NCBI GenBank assembly: GCA_964343305.1 | Contig: CAYFJO010000218.1 | Location: 1-16,746, forward strand | Length of the DNA stretch: 16,746 bases | DNA from: CAYFJO01 sp964343305 | Lineage (GTDB): Bacteria > Planctomycetota > Planctomycetia > Pirellulales > Pirellulaceae | Reading direction: 5' to 3' | In this document: positions 7,291 through 13,872 of the stretch, in pieces | How positions within the stretch are numbered: the stretch's first letter is position 1 | Layout of the letters: the number at the start of each line of letters is the position of its first letter | The notes under the pieces: generated by a model | Database searches by the model: none | Seen by the model: the letters and a program-made list of their open reading frames with translations, nothing else | Told to the model about the DNA's origin: nothing | Program-made: the position numbers and the translations under genes

Positions 7291-7496
7291 CAGTTCTCAA
7301 CGGTCAATCCTGGCACTCGTTCGAATTCGCTTGTGTTTGCTGTGACAAGTGTGAGGCCACCTGCGATGGCTTGCGCGGCGAGCAACACGTCGTAAGGGCC
7401 GATCATTTGGCCTTGCGATTCAAGCAGCTCGCGAAGTTCGGCGAGGTGTTTCAGGTCGAGCTGGTCGGAAGTCTTTGTCAAGTCTTTGAATGACAC
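7278..7496 (-). pseudogene. 3' half of a vapC PIN-domain toxin gene
   Basis: The 72-residue frame encodes the C-terminal half of a PIN-domain ribonuclease: ELRELLESQGQMIGPYDVLL, AAQAIAGGLTLVTANTSEF, and the VPGLTVENW end. The Asp of GPYD and the Asn/Glu region of TANTSEF match the second half of the PIN active site. The N-terminal half with the first catalytic Asp (usually in a LLDT motif) is missing. The frame opens only at TGA 7515-7517, the stop of the neighbouring gene, and its GTG at 7496 has no ribosome binding site. No vapB remnant was found next to it. It joins the DUF5615 stub tail to tail near 7288. Confidence 0.75.
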
Positions 7497-7514
7497 ACAC
7501 TGAGTGTAGATGCG

Positions 7515-8231
7515 TCAGAATGGAATGTCGTCGAAGGTATCGCGTTCATCTTCGTTGTTTCGTGACCGCGATGGACGAAATGGTACTGGCGGAGCACGGT
7601 CGTAGGGTTTGGAACCATTTGGATTTTCGGGCGATCGAACTTGACGGGCCGGGATGATGGGCAATGGGACTTCGAAGCCGTACTCCTTCGCCAAGTCTTT
7701 TCCCACGTTGCAGTACGGCAACTGAAAACACTCTTCGCAACAACCGTCACAGCCGTCAAGAAACAAGCCGGGCATCACATCAATGCCTTGCTCTAAATCC
7801 GATAGCAACTCTCGGTAAGCGATCAGTTCCGGCACGGTCTCGTTGTAGGCCACGCCGATTCCCTTTTCAGCAAGCTTATCGATCATGACGTGCAATTGTT
7901 GCTGAACTTCTTCATCCGACAGGAATTCTTCAGGCCAAAGCGTGAAATCGTTACCGAGCAATTGGCGCGCGGAACGATGCACCATGTCGTCGATATCCGG
8001 GATCCAATCGGGCGACGAGAGATCGGGAAACCGTGGCGGCGGTTCCTTCCCCAACAATCGTGCCTCATTTTCGTCCTCGGCGTATTGCAGCAATCTTCTC
8101 AGCCGAACGTTCGCCTCATCGGCATCCAATTCATCAAAAACCAAGCCGTCTCGGCCCAGCAATTGAAGCTCTTGTTTGAGTCGATCATTCTCTTCAATGA
8201 TCTCGTCTTCGCTACGCGGTTCGTCCGGCAT
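7515..8231 (-). CDS. Hypothetical acidic protein with a Cys cluster
   Basis: The product is 238 residues from the ATG at 8231; the open frame continues upstream, but its extra 48 residues are Trp/Ser-rich and unlike the rest. The N-terminus (8-30) looks like a short coiled coil. Residues 104-141 (LSDEEVQQQLHVMIDKLAEK, then GIGVAYNETVPELIAYRELL) resemble helical segments of uncharacterised planctomycete proteins. A cluster CDGCCEECFQLPYC (161-174) gives CxxCCxxC-x5-C, a likely zinc or iron-sulphur site. The Pro/Arg-rich C-terminus ends DTFDDIPF, an acidic-aromatic tail. No signal peptide is seen, so it is probably cytoplasmic. It is divergent from the CcbP-like gene, 116 bases away. The function is unknown. 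Confidence 0.65.
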   Translation of the reverse strand: MPDEPRSEDEIIEENDRLKQELQLLGRDGLVFDELDADEANVRLRRLLQYAEDENEARLLGKEPPPRFPDLSSPDWIPDIDDMVHRSARQLLGNDFTLWPEEFLSDEEVQQQLHVMIDKLAEKGIGVAYNETVPELIAYRELLSDLEQGIDVMPGLFLDGCDGCCEECFQLPYCNVGKDLAKEYGFEVPLPIIPARQVRSPENPNGSKPYDRAPPVPFRPSRSRNNEDERDTFDDIPF

Positions 8232-8347
8232 GAGATTTTGCTCGCATCGCTGATTGGTGGTCGATGTGGACCAACAGCGCAGATTGTGGAAAATCAAAAC
8301 TATTCGAAAGGTAACGGCACACCACCACCATTGCAAGGAGCGAAATG

Positions 8348-8689
8348 ATGGCCACCAGAGCGAAAAAGTTGGCACACAATTACAGCGACGCAGAATTGCG
8401 TGAGTTGATTCAGGAAGCGACCGTCGACTGCTACGACGACGAGGAGCAGATCATGGGCTTGGAATGCATGATTGACGAGAACCTGGAAATGCCATTTGAA
8501 ACCGAGGTGCTGGGCGTTCGCGTCACCGTGGATGCGATCAAGCACGTTCGGGGCCGCGAGATCGCGGCCATGTGTCGCTGCGGCAAGGAGCAACAGGCCA
8601 TTTCACTGGCTGACTTGCCGTTGCCTTCGCCGCCGCCGGAAGGTGCGGAGTGGATTGCGGCTTATCGTCATTGGGCATCGATGGTGTGA
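8348..8689 (+). CDS. CcbP-like calcium-binding protein
   Basis: The product is 113 residues and resembles the Calci_bind_CcbP family (PF11535), named after the Anabaena calcium-binding protein CcbP. Shared features are the acidic segment ATVDCYDDEEQIMGLECMID (24-43), then LEMPFETEVLGVRVTVDAI, and MCRCGKEQQAISLADLPL ending in PEGAEWIAAYRHW. In such proteins calcium binds through the acidic surface. Of two adjacent ATGs, the one at 8348 is better placed, 7 bases after a strong AAGGAG (8335-8340). A 15-bp perfect hairpin follows the stop. Family assignment is from remembered pattern; whether this copy binds calcium is not shown by sequence. Confidence 0.7.
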   Translation: MATRAKKLAHNYSDAELRELIQEATVDCYDDEEQIMGLECMIDENLEMPFETEVLGVRVTVDAIKHVRGREIAAMCRCGKEQQAISLADLPLPSPPPEGAEWIAAYRHWASMV

Positions 8690-8696
8690 GCGATGT

Positions 8697-8730
8697 AGAC
8701 TTCCGAAGTTTTCTTAAACTTCGGAAGTCT
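8697..8730 (+). terminator. Perfect 15-bp hairpin after the CcbP-like gene
   Basis: Arms agacttccgaagttt (8697-8711) and aaacttcggaagtct (8716-8730) pair perfectly around a TCTT loop, 7 bases after the stop. There is no clear T-run downstream, so it may be a palindromic repeat serving as a terminator or mRNA stabiliser. Confidence 0.6.
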
Positions 8731-8836
8731 GGTCGCCTTTACTCGCGGATCAGATCATCTTACCAGAACTTGGCCGCTTGGTTCGCGATGCGTGTCGGTA
8801 TTCTTTCGTAAAAAATTGTTTCGTCGATTGGATTGC

Positions 8837-8859
8837 AAACTTAGCTGTGAGCTAAGTTT
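8837..8859. repeat. Perfect 10-bp hairpin upstream of the lipoprotein gene
   Basis: Arms aaacttagct and agctaagttt flank a three-base loop (gtg), ending about 50 bases before the lipoprotein ATG. It could be a 5' leader hairpin, an operator or an intergenic palindrome; nothing in the sequence decides which. Confidence 0.5.
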
Positions 8860-8910
8860 CTAATGGCTCGGATTATTCACGAAAGAGTAGGGGGCAAGCT
8901 GGAGGGCAGC

Positions 8911-9351
8911 ATGTTACACAAATTGAGGAAAATCATGACACAACAACTCATCGTCGGACTGGCGTTCAGCGCGATCGCATTAATTGGTTGTGGAACGTCC
9001 AATGTAGCTCAGCACGAGCCAAGTGAAGCGGCGCGGGAATCGCATCGTTCGGACGAAGACCTTGCCGCGGAAACGCTTAGCCGAATGCTTGATGTCGCCA
9101 CAAAGGGTGATTGGGGGGCTTATGTTGATCAGTACTATGGCGAACAACATAAGTTTCGCTCGTCTAACGATCGCGATGCCTTGGTGGCGCGATTTGAACA
9201 GAAGTGGGGCGAAAGAATTGTCCCCGGCCTAAAAAGTGCTGTCAAACTTCCGGTTCAGATCGAAGGAGATCTAGCGGTGTTCCGGGACGGTGAAGCCGCA
9301 GTGTTCTTTCTTCATCGTAACGAATCGGGAAGCTGGAAGTTCCATTTGTAG
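8911..9351 (+). CDS. Small lipoprotein with NTF2-like domain
   Basis: The product is 146 residues. The N-terminus has a basic region (HKLRK), a hydrophobic stretch and a lipobox LIGC with the acylated Cys at 27, so it should be exported and lipid-anchored. The mature part has a polar linker, then LAAETLSRMLDVATKGDWGA, YVDQYYGEQ and an alternating strand region ending AVFFLHRNESGSWKFHL, which looks like the helix-plus-sheet of NTF2-like or DUF4878-type domains. The ATG at 8911 has GGAGG just upstream; a second ATG at 8935 (GAGG 6 bases upstream) is also possible and would lose the basic residues. A further upstream frame start is unlikely. The role is unknown. Confidence 0.7.
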   Translation: MLHKLRKIMTQQLIVGLAFSAIALIGCGTSNVAQHEPSEAARESHRSDEDLAAETLSRMLDVATKGDWGAYVDQYYGEQHKFRSSNDRDALVARFEQKWGERIVPGLKSAVKLPVQIEGDLAVFRDGEAAVFFLHRNESGSWKFHL

Positions 9352-9440
9352 ACGAGCGGACGGGCTAGACGTTTTCCGTTAGAGCAGCCGCTCCGAAGCC
9401 GGGGTATGGATCACCGTCAGCGCCGACGATTTTGTGCTGC

Positions 9441-9461
9441 GGCGCGAGTGACCCTCGCGCC
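9441..9461. terminator. GC-rich hairpin between convergent genes
   Basis: Arms ggcgcgag (9441-9448) and ctcgcgcc (9454-9461) pair perfectly around tgacc. It lies between the lipoprotein stop (9351) and the leftward membrane protein stop (9486), where a terminator for both strands would be expected, but there is no T-run. It could equally be a copy of a dispersed palindrome. Confidence 0.45.
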
Positions 9462-9485
9462 TTAGGAACTCGGCTGAGGAGACTT

Positions 9486-10355
9486 CTACTTATGGGCGAA
9501 TGCGGATCGAAATACTGCGTCGTCGAATCGTTCGGGAACGGTCCCTTCAGCAGCATACAAGTAGAGCGCGCCGATGATAATGGCGTCCAGCGCCGATGAA
9601 ATCAATGCGACGACAAGCAATGCCAAGACACCAATGATAATACACGCGACTCCTACGGACACAAGGCCCGCACCGATCGCAAACCCGCCCAAAACCAGCG
9701 GAATGAAACAGACCAACGAAAACAGAAAGGTGATAAAGCCGATTCCGAAATTGGCGCTTAGAGCTTCGCCCCAAGTTCGTTTTAAGATCTCCAAGGAACG
9801 TTGCCCAGCTTTGATGGGGCCGAGCTTTTCGACCACGACGACCGGCACAACGAAATACGTCAACGCCGACCACGCCATTCCCAGCAGACCGGCGATGATC
9901 GCTCCGACCTTCTCCGAGCGCGATTCAATGATCCTCAGAATCAACCCCACCGTTGCCGAGACGCATGCCCAACCCGCGATTTGAGGCAGCCGGGCAAAGG
10001 CCGCGGAGAAACCATCCGATAGACTCGGATTGCCGCCCTTGAAGCGAATAATGGCACAGGCGATGAGTGCGGAGTTAAAGAAGATAATGACAAAGTAATT
10101 CACCAAATAGAATGCAAACAGGACCACGTAACCGATGATTTGTTGCACTTGACCGGCTCCCTTTTCGGTAGCCGCTTGATTCTGGCTCATCATGTCGAAG
10201 TATCCGCTGGTCCATAGCGGTACTACGAAGCTTGCCATCACCACAAGGCAGGCAATCCCGCTCAACAGCGGAAACAGCAACAATTCTTTATCAAGTTTTA
10301 GAACTTGCCAACTCTGCTTGGCCAACTGCCATCCGGTTCCGACTCTATCGAACAT
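9486..10355 (-). CDS. DUF6159-type integral membrane protein
   Basis: The product is 289 residues with five to seven membrane segments: about 24-48, 73-103 (perhaps two), 125-143, 150-175 and a long hydrophobic block 203-268. Polar connectors carry the pattern typical of DUF6159 proteins: an N-terminal TGWQLAKQSWQVLKLDKELL, the FNSALIACAIIRFKGGNPSL segment, and VVVEKLGPIKAGQRSLEILK with KRTWGEAL, then a C-terminal ALYLYAAEGTVPERFDD. There is no catalytic motif. The ATG at 10355 has GGAG 9 bases upstream. It is separated from the upstream same-strand genes by a palindromic element at 10441-10497, so it probably has its own promoter. The function is unknown; family placement is from memory. Confidence 0.75.
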   Translation of the reverse strand: MFDRVGTGWQLAKQSWQVLKLDKELLLFPLLSGIACLVVMASFVVPLWTSGYFDMMSQNQAATEKGAGQVQQIIGYVVLFAFYLVNYFVIIFFNSALIACAIIRFKGGNPSLSDGFSAAFARLPQIAGWACVSATVGLILRIIESRSEKVGAIIAGLLGMAWSALTYFVVPVVVVEKLGPIKAGQRSLEILKRTWGEALSANFGIGFITFLFSLVCFIPLVLGGFAIGAGLVSVGVACIIIGVLALLVVALISSALDAIIIGALYLYAAEGTVPERFDDAVFRSAFAHK

Positions 10356-10440
10356 GTTCTTTTACTCCGTCGTGAGTTCATGTGACGCAGTTCACAATAT
10401 GCCATCTCGTTGTAGTGTACAAGCTGTCACGCTTGGGATT

Positions 10441-10497
10441 AGCCGAACGCGCTAGCGTCGGGCTCCAGCGTGTCGCCCGCGGCTAGCGCCGTCGGCT
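10441..10497. repeat. Large imperfect palindrome (REP-like)
   Basis: Arms agccgaacgcgctagcgtcg (starting 10441) and the matching region ending tcggct at 10497 pair over 23 positions with four mismatches, around an 11-base centre. Both arms carry GCTAGC. It lies between two same-strand genes. Its shape and composition fit dispersed REP-like intergenic elements, but copy number cannot be checked here. Confidence 0.55.
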
Positions 10498-10540
10498 CAC
10501 ATCAGCAATTCCAAAAAAACAATGTTGACAAGGCACTTGC

Positions 10541-10825
10541 TTACTTCTTCACTCGCTTCCACGGGACGGTGTAGCCGCTGCCATCTTGGAAACCTGTCGG
10601 ACGCGACTCGTATGAACCGCTGTAATAAAGTGTGTCGCCATCCAAGCGGAAGATGGCTTTACAGGTCTGGCCGTGGAAGTGCCCTATTTCCACCACAAGG
10701 TCTGCGACAACAAACTTCTCGAATGCAACAAGATAATCATCACGCTCGTCATCGGTATACGCGAGTTGAATAACCGTGGTTGGGACGCACTGATAAAACG
10801 ACTTCGAATTACCCAGCCCAAACAC
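10541..10825 (-). pseudogene. Probable fragment of a TIGR03067-like gene
   Basis: The frame gives 94 residues. Its end, KAIFRLDGDTLYYSGSYESR followed by PTGFQDGSGYTVPWKRVKK, resembles the C-terminus of TIGR03067 domain proteins (a planctomycete family of small beta-rich proteins with GDTL and RPT-F motifs). It opens immediately after a TGA at 10826-10828 with a GTG and no ribosome binding site, and its first residues do not resemble a signal peptide or the usual domain start. The first 17 bases overlap the end of the phosphopantetheinyl transferase gene in another frame. I read it as a 5'-truncated remnant; an alternative is a small coupled gene using the overlap GTG. Confidence in the family is moderate. 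Confidence 0.45.
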
Positions 10826-11549
10826 TCAAGTGCTTTTTGGCCGGTTGGCCAGGTGACGCCAACGCTGCCACATAGTCGCTACCGATATCCAATGGATGAA
10901 GCCACCACGAGTCGAATGGGCTTCTTTTGTCATCAACTTGGATCACACAGGGTTGATTTGTGTCAACAACACGGACTTCGACCTTTTCTGGCGCAATCGA
11001 CAGGCCCATGCTTGTTGCCTTCAAGATCGCTTCCTTGCTGGTCCAAATTCGAAAGAAACCGTTCAGCAACGTATCACCGCTCAATTCGGCCAACACTTCC
11101 TGTTCCGATCGAGCGAAGTATCGGCCGATCAAGCCGCGAACGTCTGACATGCCACGGACCTGTTCAACATCAACCCCCACGACCCTTCCGCGCGCAATTG
11201 CGAGCATTCCAGCGTCGCCCGAATGACTCACGTTGAATTCAAGGTTCGAATCGCGCCAACGTTCGCCGAGCGATGGCTTGCCGAGGTTGGCATATTGAAA
11301 TTCGACTTGCCCTGGCGACTCATCGATGTACCGGGATAGAACCGCTCGCACTTGCCCACGGCAAGCGATAAACCGATTGCGAATGTTGTCGAATCGATAC
11401 CTCGCAGCTCGAGCGTGTTCGTCGTCCGACAGCGACTGAGCGAGATCATTTAACCGGGCGTCGTCGACATCGAGCGGCAGGTACCAAACATGAACACTCC
11501 CGTCGCCAAGATCGGGTGCTTCAGAACTTGCCGGCCAAGGACAATTCAT
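10809..11549 (-). CDS. 4'-phosphopantetheinyl transferase (Sfp type)
   Basis: The product is 246 residues. It transfers the phosphopantetheine arm of coenzyme A to a conserved Ser of carrier proteins. Family landmarks are NLGKPSL (89-95), FNVSHS (105-110), VGVDVEQV (124-131, with Asp127 and Glu129 for Mg2+) and FRIWTSKEAILKA (166-178, with Trp169, Lys172 and Glu173). Length and spacing match the two-lobed Sfp/Gsp/HetI class rather than the short AcpS class. The start is the ATG at 11549, which overlaps the phosphatase stop as ATGA, implying translational coupling; an upstream in-frame extension reads into the other gene and is rejected. No polyketide or peptide synthetase lies in the window, so the carrier protein target is unknown. 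Confidence 0.92.
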   Translation of the reverse strand: MNCPWPASSEAPDLGDGSVHVWYLPLDVDDARLNDLAQSLSDDEHARAARYRFDNIRNRFIACRGQVRAVLSRYIDESPGQVEFQYANLGKPSLGERWRDSNLEFNVSHSGDAGMLAIARGRVVGVDVEQVRGMSDVRGLIGRYFARSEQEVLAELSGDTLLNGFFRIWTSKEAILKATSMGLSIAPEKVEVRVVDTNQPCVIQVDDKRSPFDSWWLHPLDIGSDYVAALASPGQPAKKHLSVWAG

Positions 11550-13246
11550 GCTCTTCCAAATGACACCAGGCACATGTCGTCGTCTTGTGTGCCGTCGCCA
11601 AGGTAGGCCCGACAATCATCGACGATGGTCTTGCCGATCGAACCGGGGACACCGTCCGATGCCGCTGCGACATGCTTTCGCAGTCGATCGATGCCATACT
11701 GATCGCCGTTTGCATTGCAACACTCGTTGATGCCGTCCGTATACATCGTCAGGGTTTCACCCGGAGCGAGGGTGATCTTCTCATTTCCGTATTCGTGCCC
11801 GGCAAGGATTCCGAGCGGAAGACCAGCGCATGCTTCGCCTGGTTCGCTGATCGAACCGTCTTGTTGGCGATAGAGCGGTGCCATGTGGCCGGAGTTGACG
11901 ATGGTGACTTCATGCGTCGTGGGTTCGAACACGGCCATGATCATCGTAATGAACCGGTCGAGTTGCAGGTTGCTGATTGCATCGTTCAGGTTGTTCACGG
12001 CGATGGATGGACTCGCTTCGCTGGCCAACTGGAATCGAGCCTCGGCGGCTAGCTTTGCCATCAACAACGCAGCCGCGATTCCGTGGCCGACGACATCCGC
12101 CACGATGACCGCCACTCGCCCGTCGGGCAATGGAATGTAATCGAAATAGTCCCCGCCTACGTGATTGGCCGGCTGATAGTAGTTAAAGAAGTTGTAGGCC
12201 TCCAACTGGGGCGGCTTATCGGGCAGGAATCCGCGTTGAACTTCATGCGCCAATTCGAGATCTCGCTGAAGCTCATGTTGTTTGAGTGCGTTTTCATGTA
12301 GCTGAGCGTTGTCGACCGCGATACCGGCTTGCGCGGCGACGCTGGCCAACACTTCCAAATCTTCCTGCTGGAAACGCTTGCGCTGGTCCAACGTATCGAC
12401 CTGCAAGACGCCCAGCGCCCGTCCTTCGGTGTCCATCAGCGGGGCACACATCATCGAACGAATGCGAAAGTCGGCGATACTCTGGCTCATTTCGAATCGC
12501 TCGTCGCTCGCTGCGTCCGCGGACAAGATCGCTTCTTTCGATTCCATCACCTGACGCACGATTGTGCGGCTGATGCGAATCGTGTCTTCTGATTCTTGCC
12601 GACGAACCTTGGTCCACATCGGGATGAGTTGTCCCGCTGGTGTCTCCATCACGATGAAGCCGCGATCAGCCTGGACAAAAATTTTGAACAAGCTCTCCAG
12701 CACGTTGGGCAGAACGTCGTCCAAGGACAGCGCCTTGCCGAGCGAGCGAGTGATCTCAATCAACGCGTCGAGCTTCACCTCGGGGCTGGCTGAAAAATGT
12801 ATGCGGCCATGGCTGGACGAAACATCCAGCTTGGACATGATCGTCGAGCCGCCGTCGGTGTCGTCATCGTCATCAACGATCACCGTCTCGCGCCCAATCT
12901 CGGCAACCGTCTTGCCAATCGCATTGTCGGTCGTGATCCCTTCGACCGCTGCTGAATCGTCCGAGTGGAAGGTAAAAGCGACGTCGCAGACTCGCAACAT
13001 GTCGCCGTCGCGCAAGGGCTGCCGGCCTTGAATGATCTGGTCGTTTAGATACGTGCCGTTACGGCTCTGCAGGTCTTCGACAAAGAACTTTTTACCATCC
13101 GCAACAATTTGAGCATGCTGCCGACTGACCGCGCCGACGTCCACCACGATCTCGCAATCGGGATGTCGTCCAACGATCGATTTGGGGACATCCAAATCGT
13201 ACTGTCGACCTGCGTCTGGCCCGTTGTTTGCCGTTATAAAGGGCAT
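11546..13246 (-). CDS. FHA-GAF-SpoIIE (PP2C) protein phosphatase
   Basis: The product is 566 residues with three domains. FHA is at about 1-95 (VGRHPDC, SRQHAQI, SRNGTYLN), a phosphothreonine-binding module. GAF is at about 155-325 (ADRGFIVMETPAG, MMCAPLMDTEGRALGVLQVD). A helix (LKQHELQRDLELAHEVQRGF) leads into the SpoIIE/RsbU-type PP2C phosphatase at about 345-566 (VGGDYFDY, VADVVGHG, YTDGINE, TQDDDMCL); Asp366, Asp384, Gly385-like neighbours, Asp504 and Asp556/557 are likely metal ligands. A DDDDD tract at 125-129 links FHA and GAF. In this class the phosphatase usually dephosphorylates an anti-sigma antagonist or another partner, with GAF sensing a signal. There is no such partner next to it. 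The next gene, the phosphopantetheinyl transferase, is coupled by ATGA overlap. Confidence 0.93.
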   Translation of the reverse strand: MPFITANNGPDAGRQYDLDVPKSIVGRHPDCEIVVDVGAVSRQHAQIVADGKKFFVEDLQSRNGTYLNDQIIQGRQPLRDGDMLRVCDVAFTFHSDDSAAVEGITTDNAIGKTVAEIGRETVIVDDDDDTDGGSTIMSKLDVSSSHGRIHFSASPEVKLDALIEITRSLGKALSLDDVLPNVLESLFKIFVQADRGFIVMETPAGQLIPMWTKVRRQESEDTIRISRTIVRQVMESKEAILSADAASDERFEMSQSIADFRIRSMMCAPLMDTEGRALGVLQVDTLDQRKRFQQEDLEVLASVAAQAGIAVDNAQLHENALKQHELQRDLELAHEVQRGFLPDKPPQLEAYNFFNYYQPANHVGGDYFDYIPLPDGRVAVIVADVVGHGIAAALLMAKLAAEARFQLASEASPSIAVNNLNDAISNLQLDRFITMIMAVFEPTTHEVTIVNSGHMAPLYRQQDGSISEPGEACAGLPLGILAGHEYGNEKITLAPGETLTMYTDGINECCNANGDQYGIDRLRKHVAAASDGVPGSIGKTIVDDCRAYLGDGTQDDDMCLVSFGRA

Positions 13247-13639
13247 CTAGCTCAGCACCTTTTGCAAAAAGTGTCAACGCAGACTAACCCCCCGCACGCG
13301 AACGGGGCCGGTCTGACAGAAACACAGCAAAAAACCCTTGAAAATATTTTCTCTAAAAAGAATACGGCGCAAATCCACTGGGGACAAAGCAGCCTCAATT
13401 ATGATTAGAAAGATTTTAAGGGCAGCTAGTAGGCAACGTCAACCAACTGGGTGGTCTCGGCGAATCGAAAGCATGTCCGCAATTCCCACACCGTCTCATC
13501 TCCCAACTCGTTTTGAGTATATAAGTTACAAACGAAGAATTGCTGGGACACTGCGGCGTCCGACAGGATGTTATGCTGGCTGTGGATTGGCGGACCAATT
13601 TACTTCTTGCCGAACTCGTAATAAGTTTGAAAGAAACAA
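13247..13639. other. Intergenic region upstream of the phosphatase and tRNA genes
   Basis: No gene is supported here. A 60-codon leftward frame (13416-13598) with a CGNC motif has no ribosome binding site and no recognisable domain. A perfect 12-base AT-rich palindrome, gaaaatattttc, lies at 13340-13351, about 95 bases upstream of the phosphatase start, and could be an operator or part of a promoter. The tRNA promoter was not resolved; TATATA at 13518 is too distant to be sure. Confidence 0.5.
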
Positions 13640-13710
13640 TCCGGGATAGTGTAACGGCAGCACGAGAGATTCTGGTTCTCTTTGTCTAGGTTCAAATCCT
13701 AGTCCCGGAA
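13640..13710 (+). tRNA. tRNA-Gln (anticodon CTG)
   Basis: The 71-base cloverleaf folds fully: acceptor tccggga with tcccgga (13703-13709) plus discriminator A; D stem GTGT/GCAC; anticodon stem agaga/tctct with loop TTCTGGT, anticodon CTG at loop positions 3-5 (reads CAG); T stem ctagg/cctag with loop TTCAAAT. The U1-A72 first pair is typical of glutamine tRNAs. CCA is not encoded. A recombinase gene follows 160 bases downstream, and tRNA 3' ends are common integrase attachment sites. Confidence 0.9.
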
Positions 13711-13713
13711 CTT

Positions 13714-13742
13714 CAAAACACTCGGTAAAGAAGAGTGTTTTG
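13714..13742 (+). terminator. Terminator after tRNA-Gln
   Basis: Arms caaaacactc (13714-13723) and gagtgttttg (13733-13742) form a perfect 10-bp stem with a 9-base loop, beginning three bases after the tRNA. The second arm ends in TTTTG followed by tgatttt, giving a U-rich tail. Confidence 0.7.
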
Positions 13743-13872
13743 TGATTTTCAGCGTTAACCCTATCACGAATATGTCACAATGATGGGTTGACGTTGGGCG
13801 ATGTTGGCACTGCGACGGCAATCGCAACCACATCACGGATATCAACTTCCTGCACTTCGAAAGGGTTGGCTC

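Noticed and set aside
13416..13598. A 60-codon leftward frame with a CGNC motif
   Set aside because: It has one Cys pair only, no ribosome binding site and no known ribbon context, and it lies in an AT-rich intergenic region.
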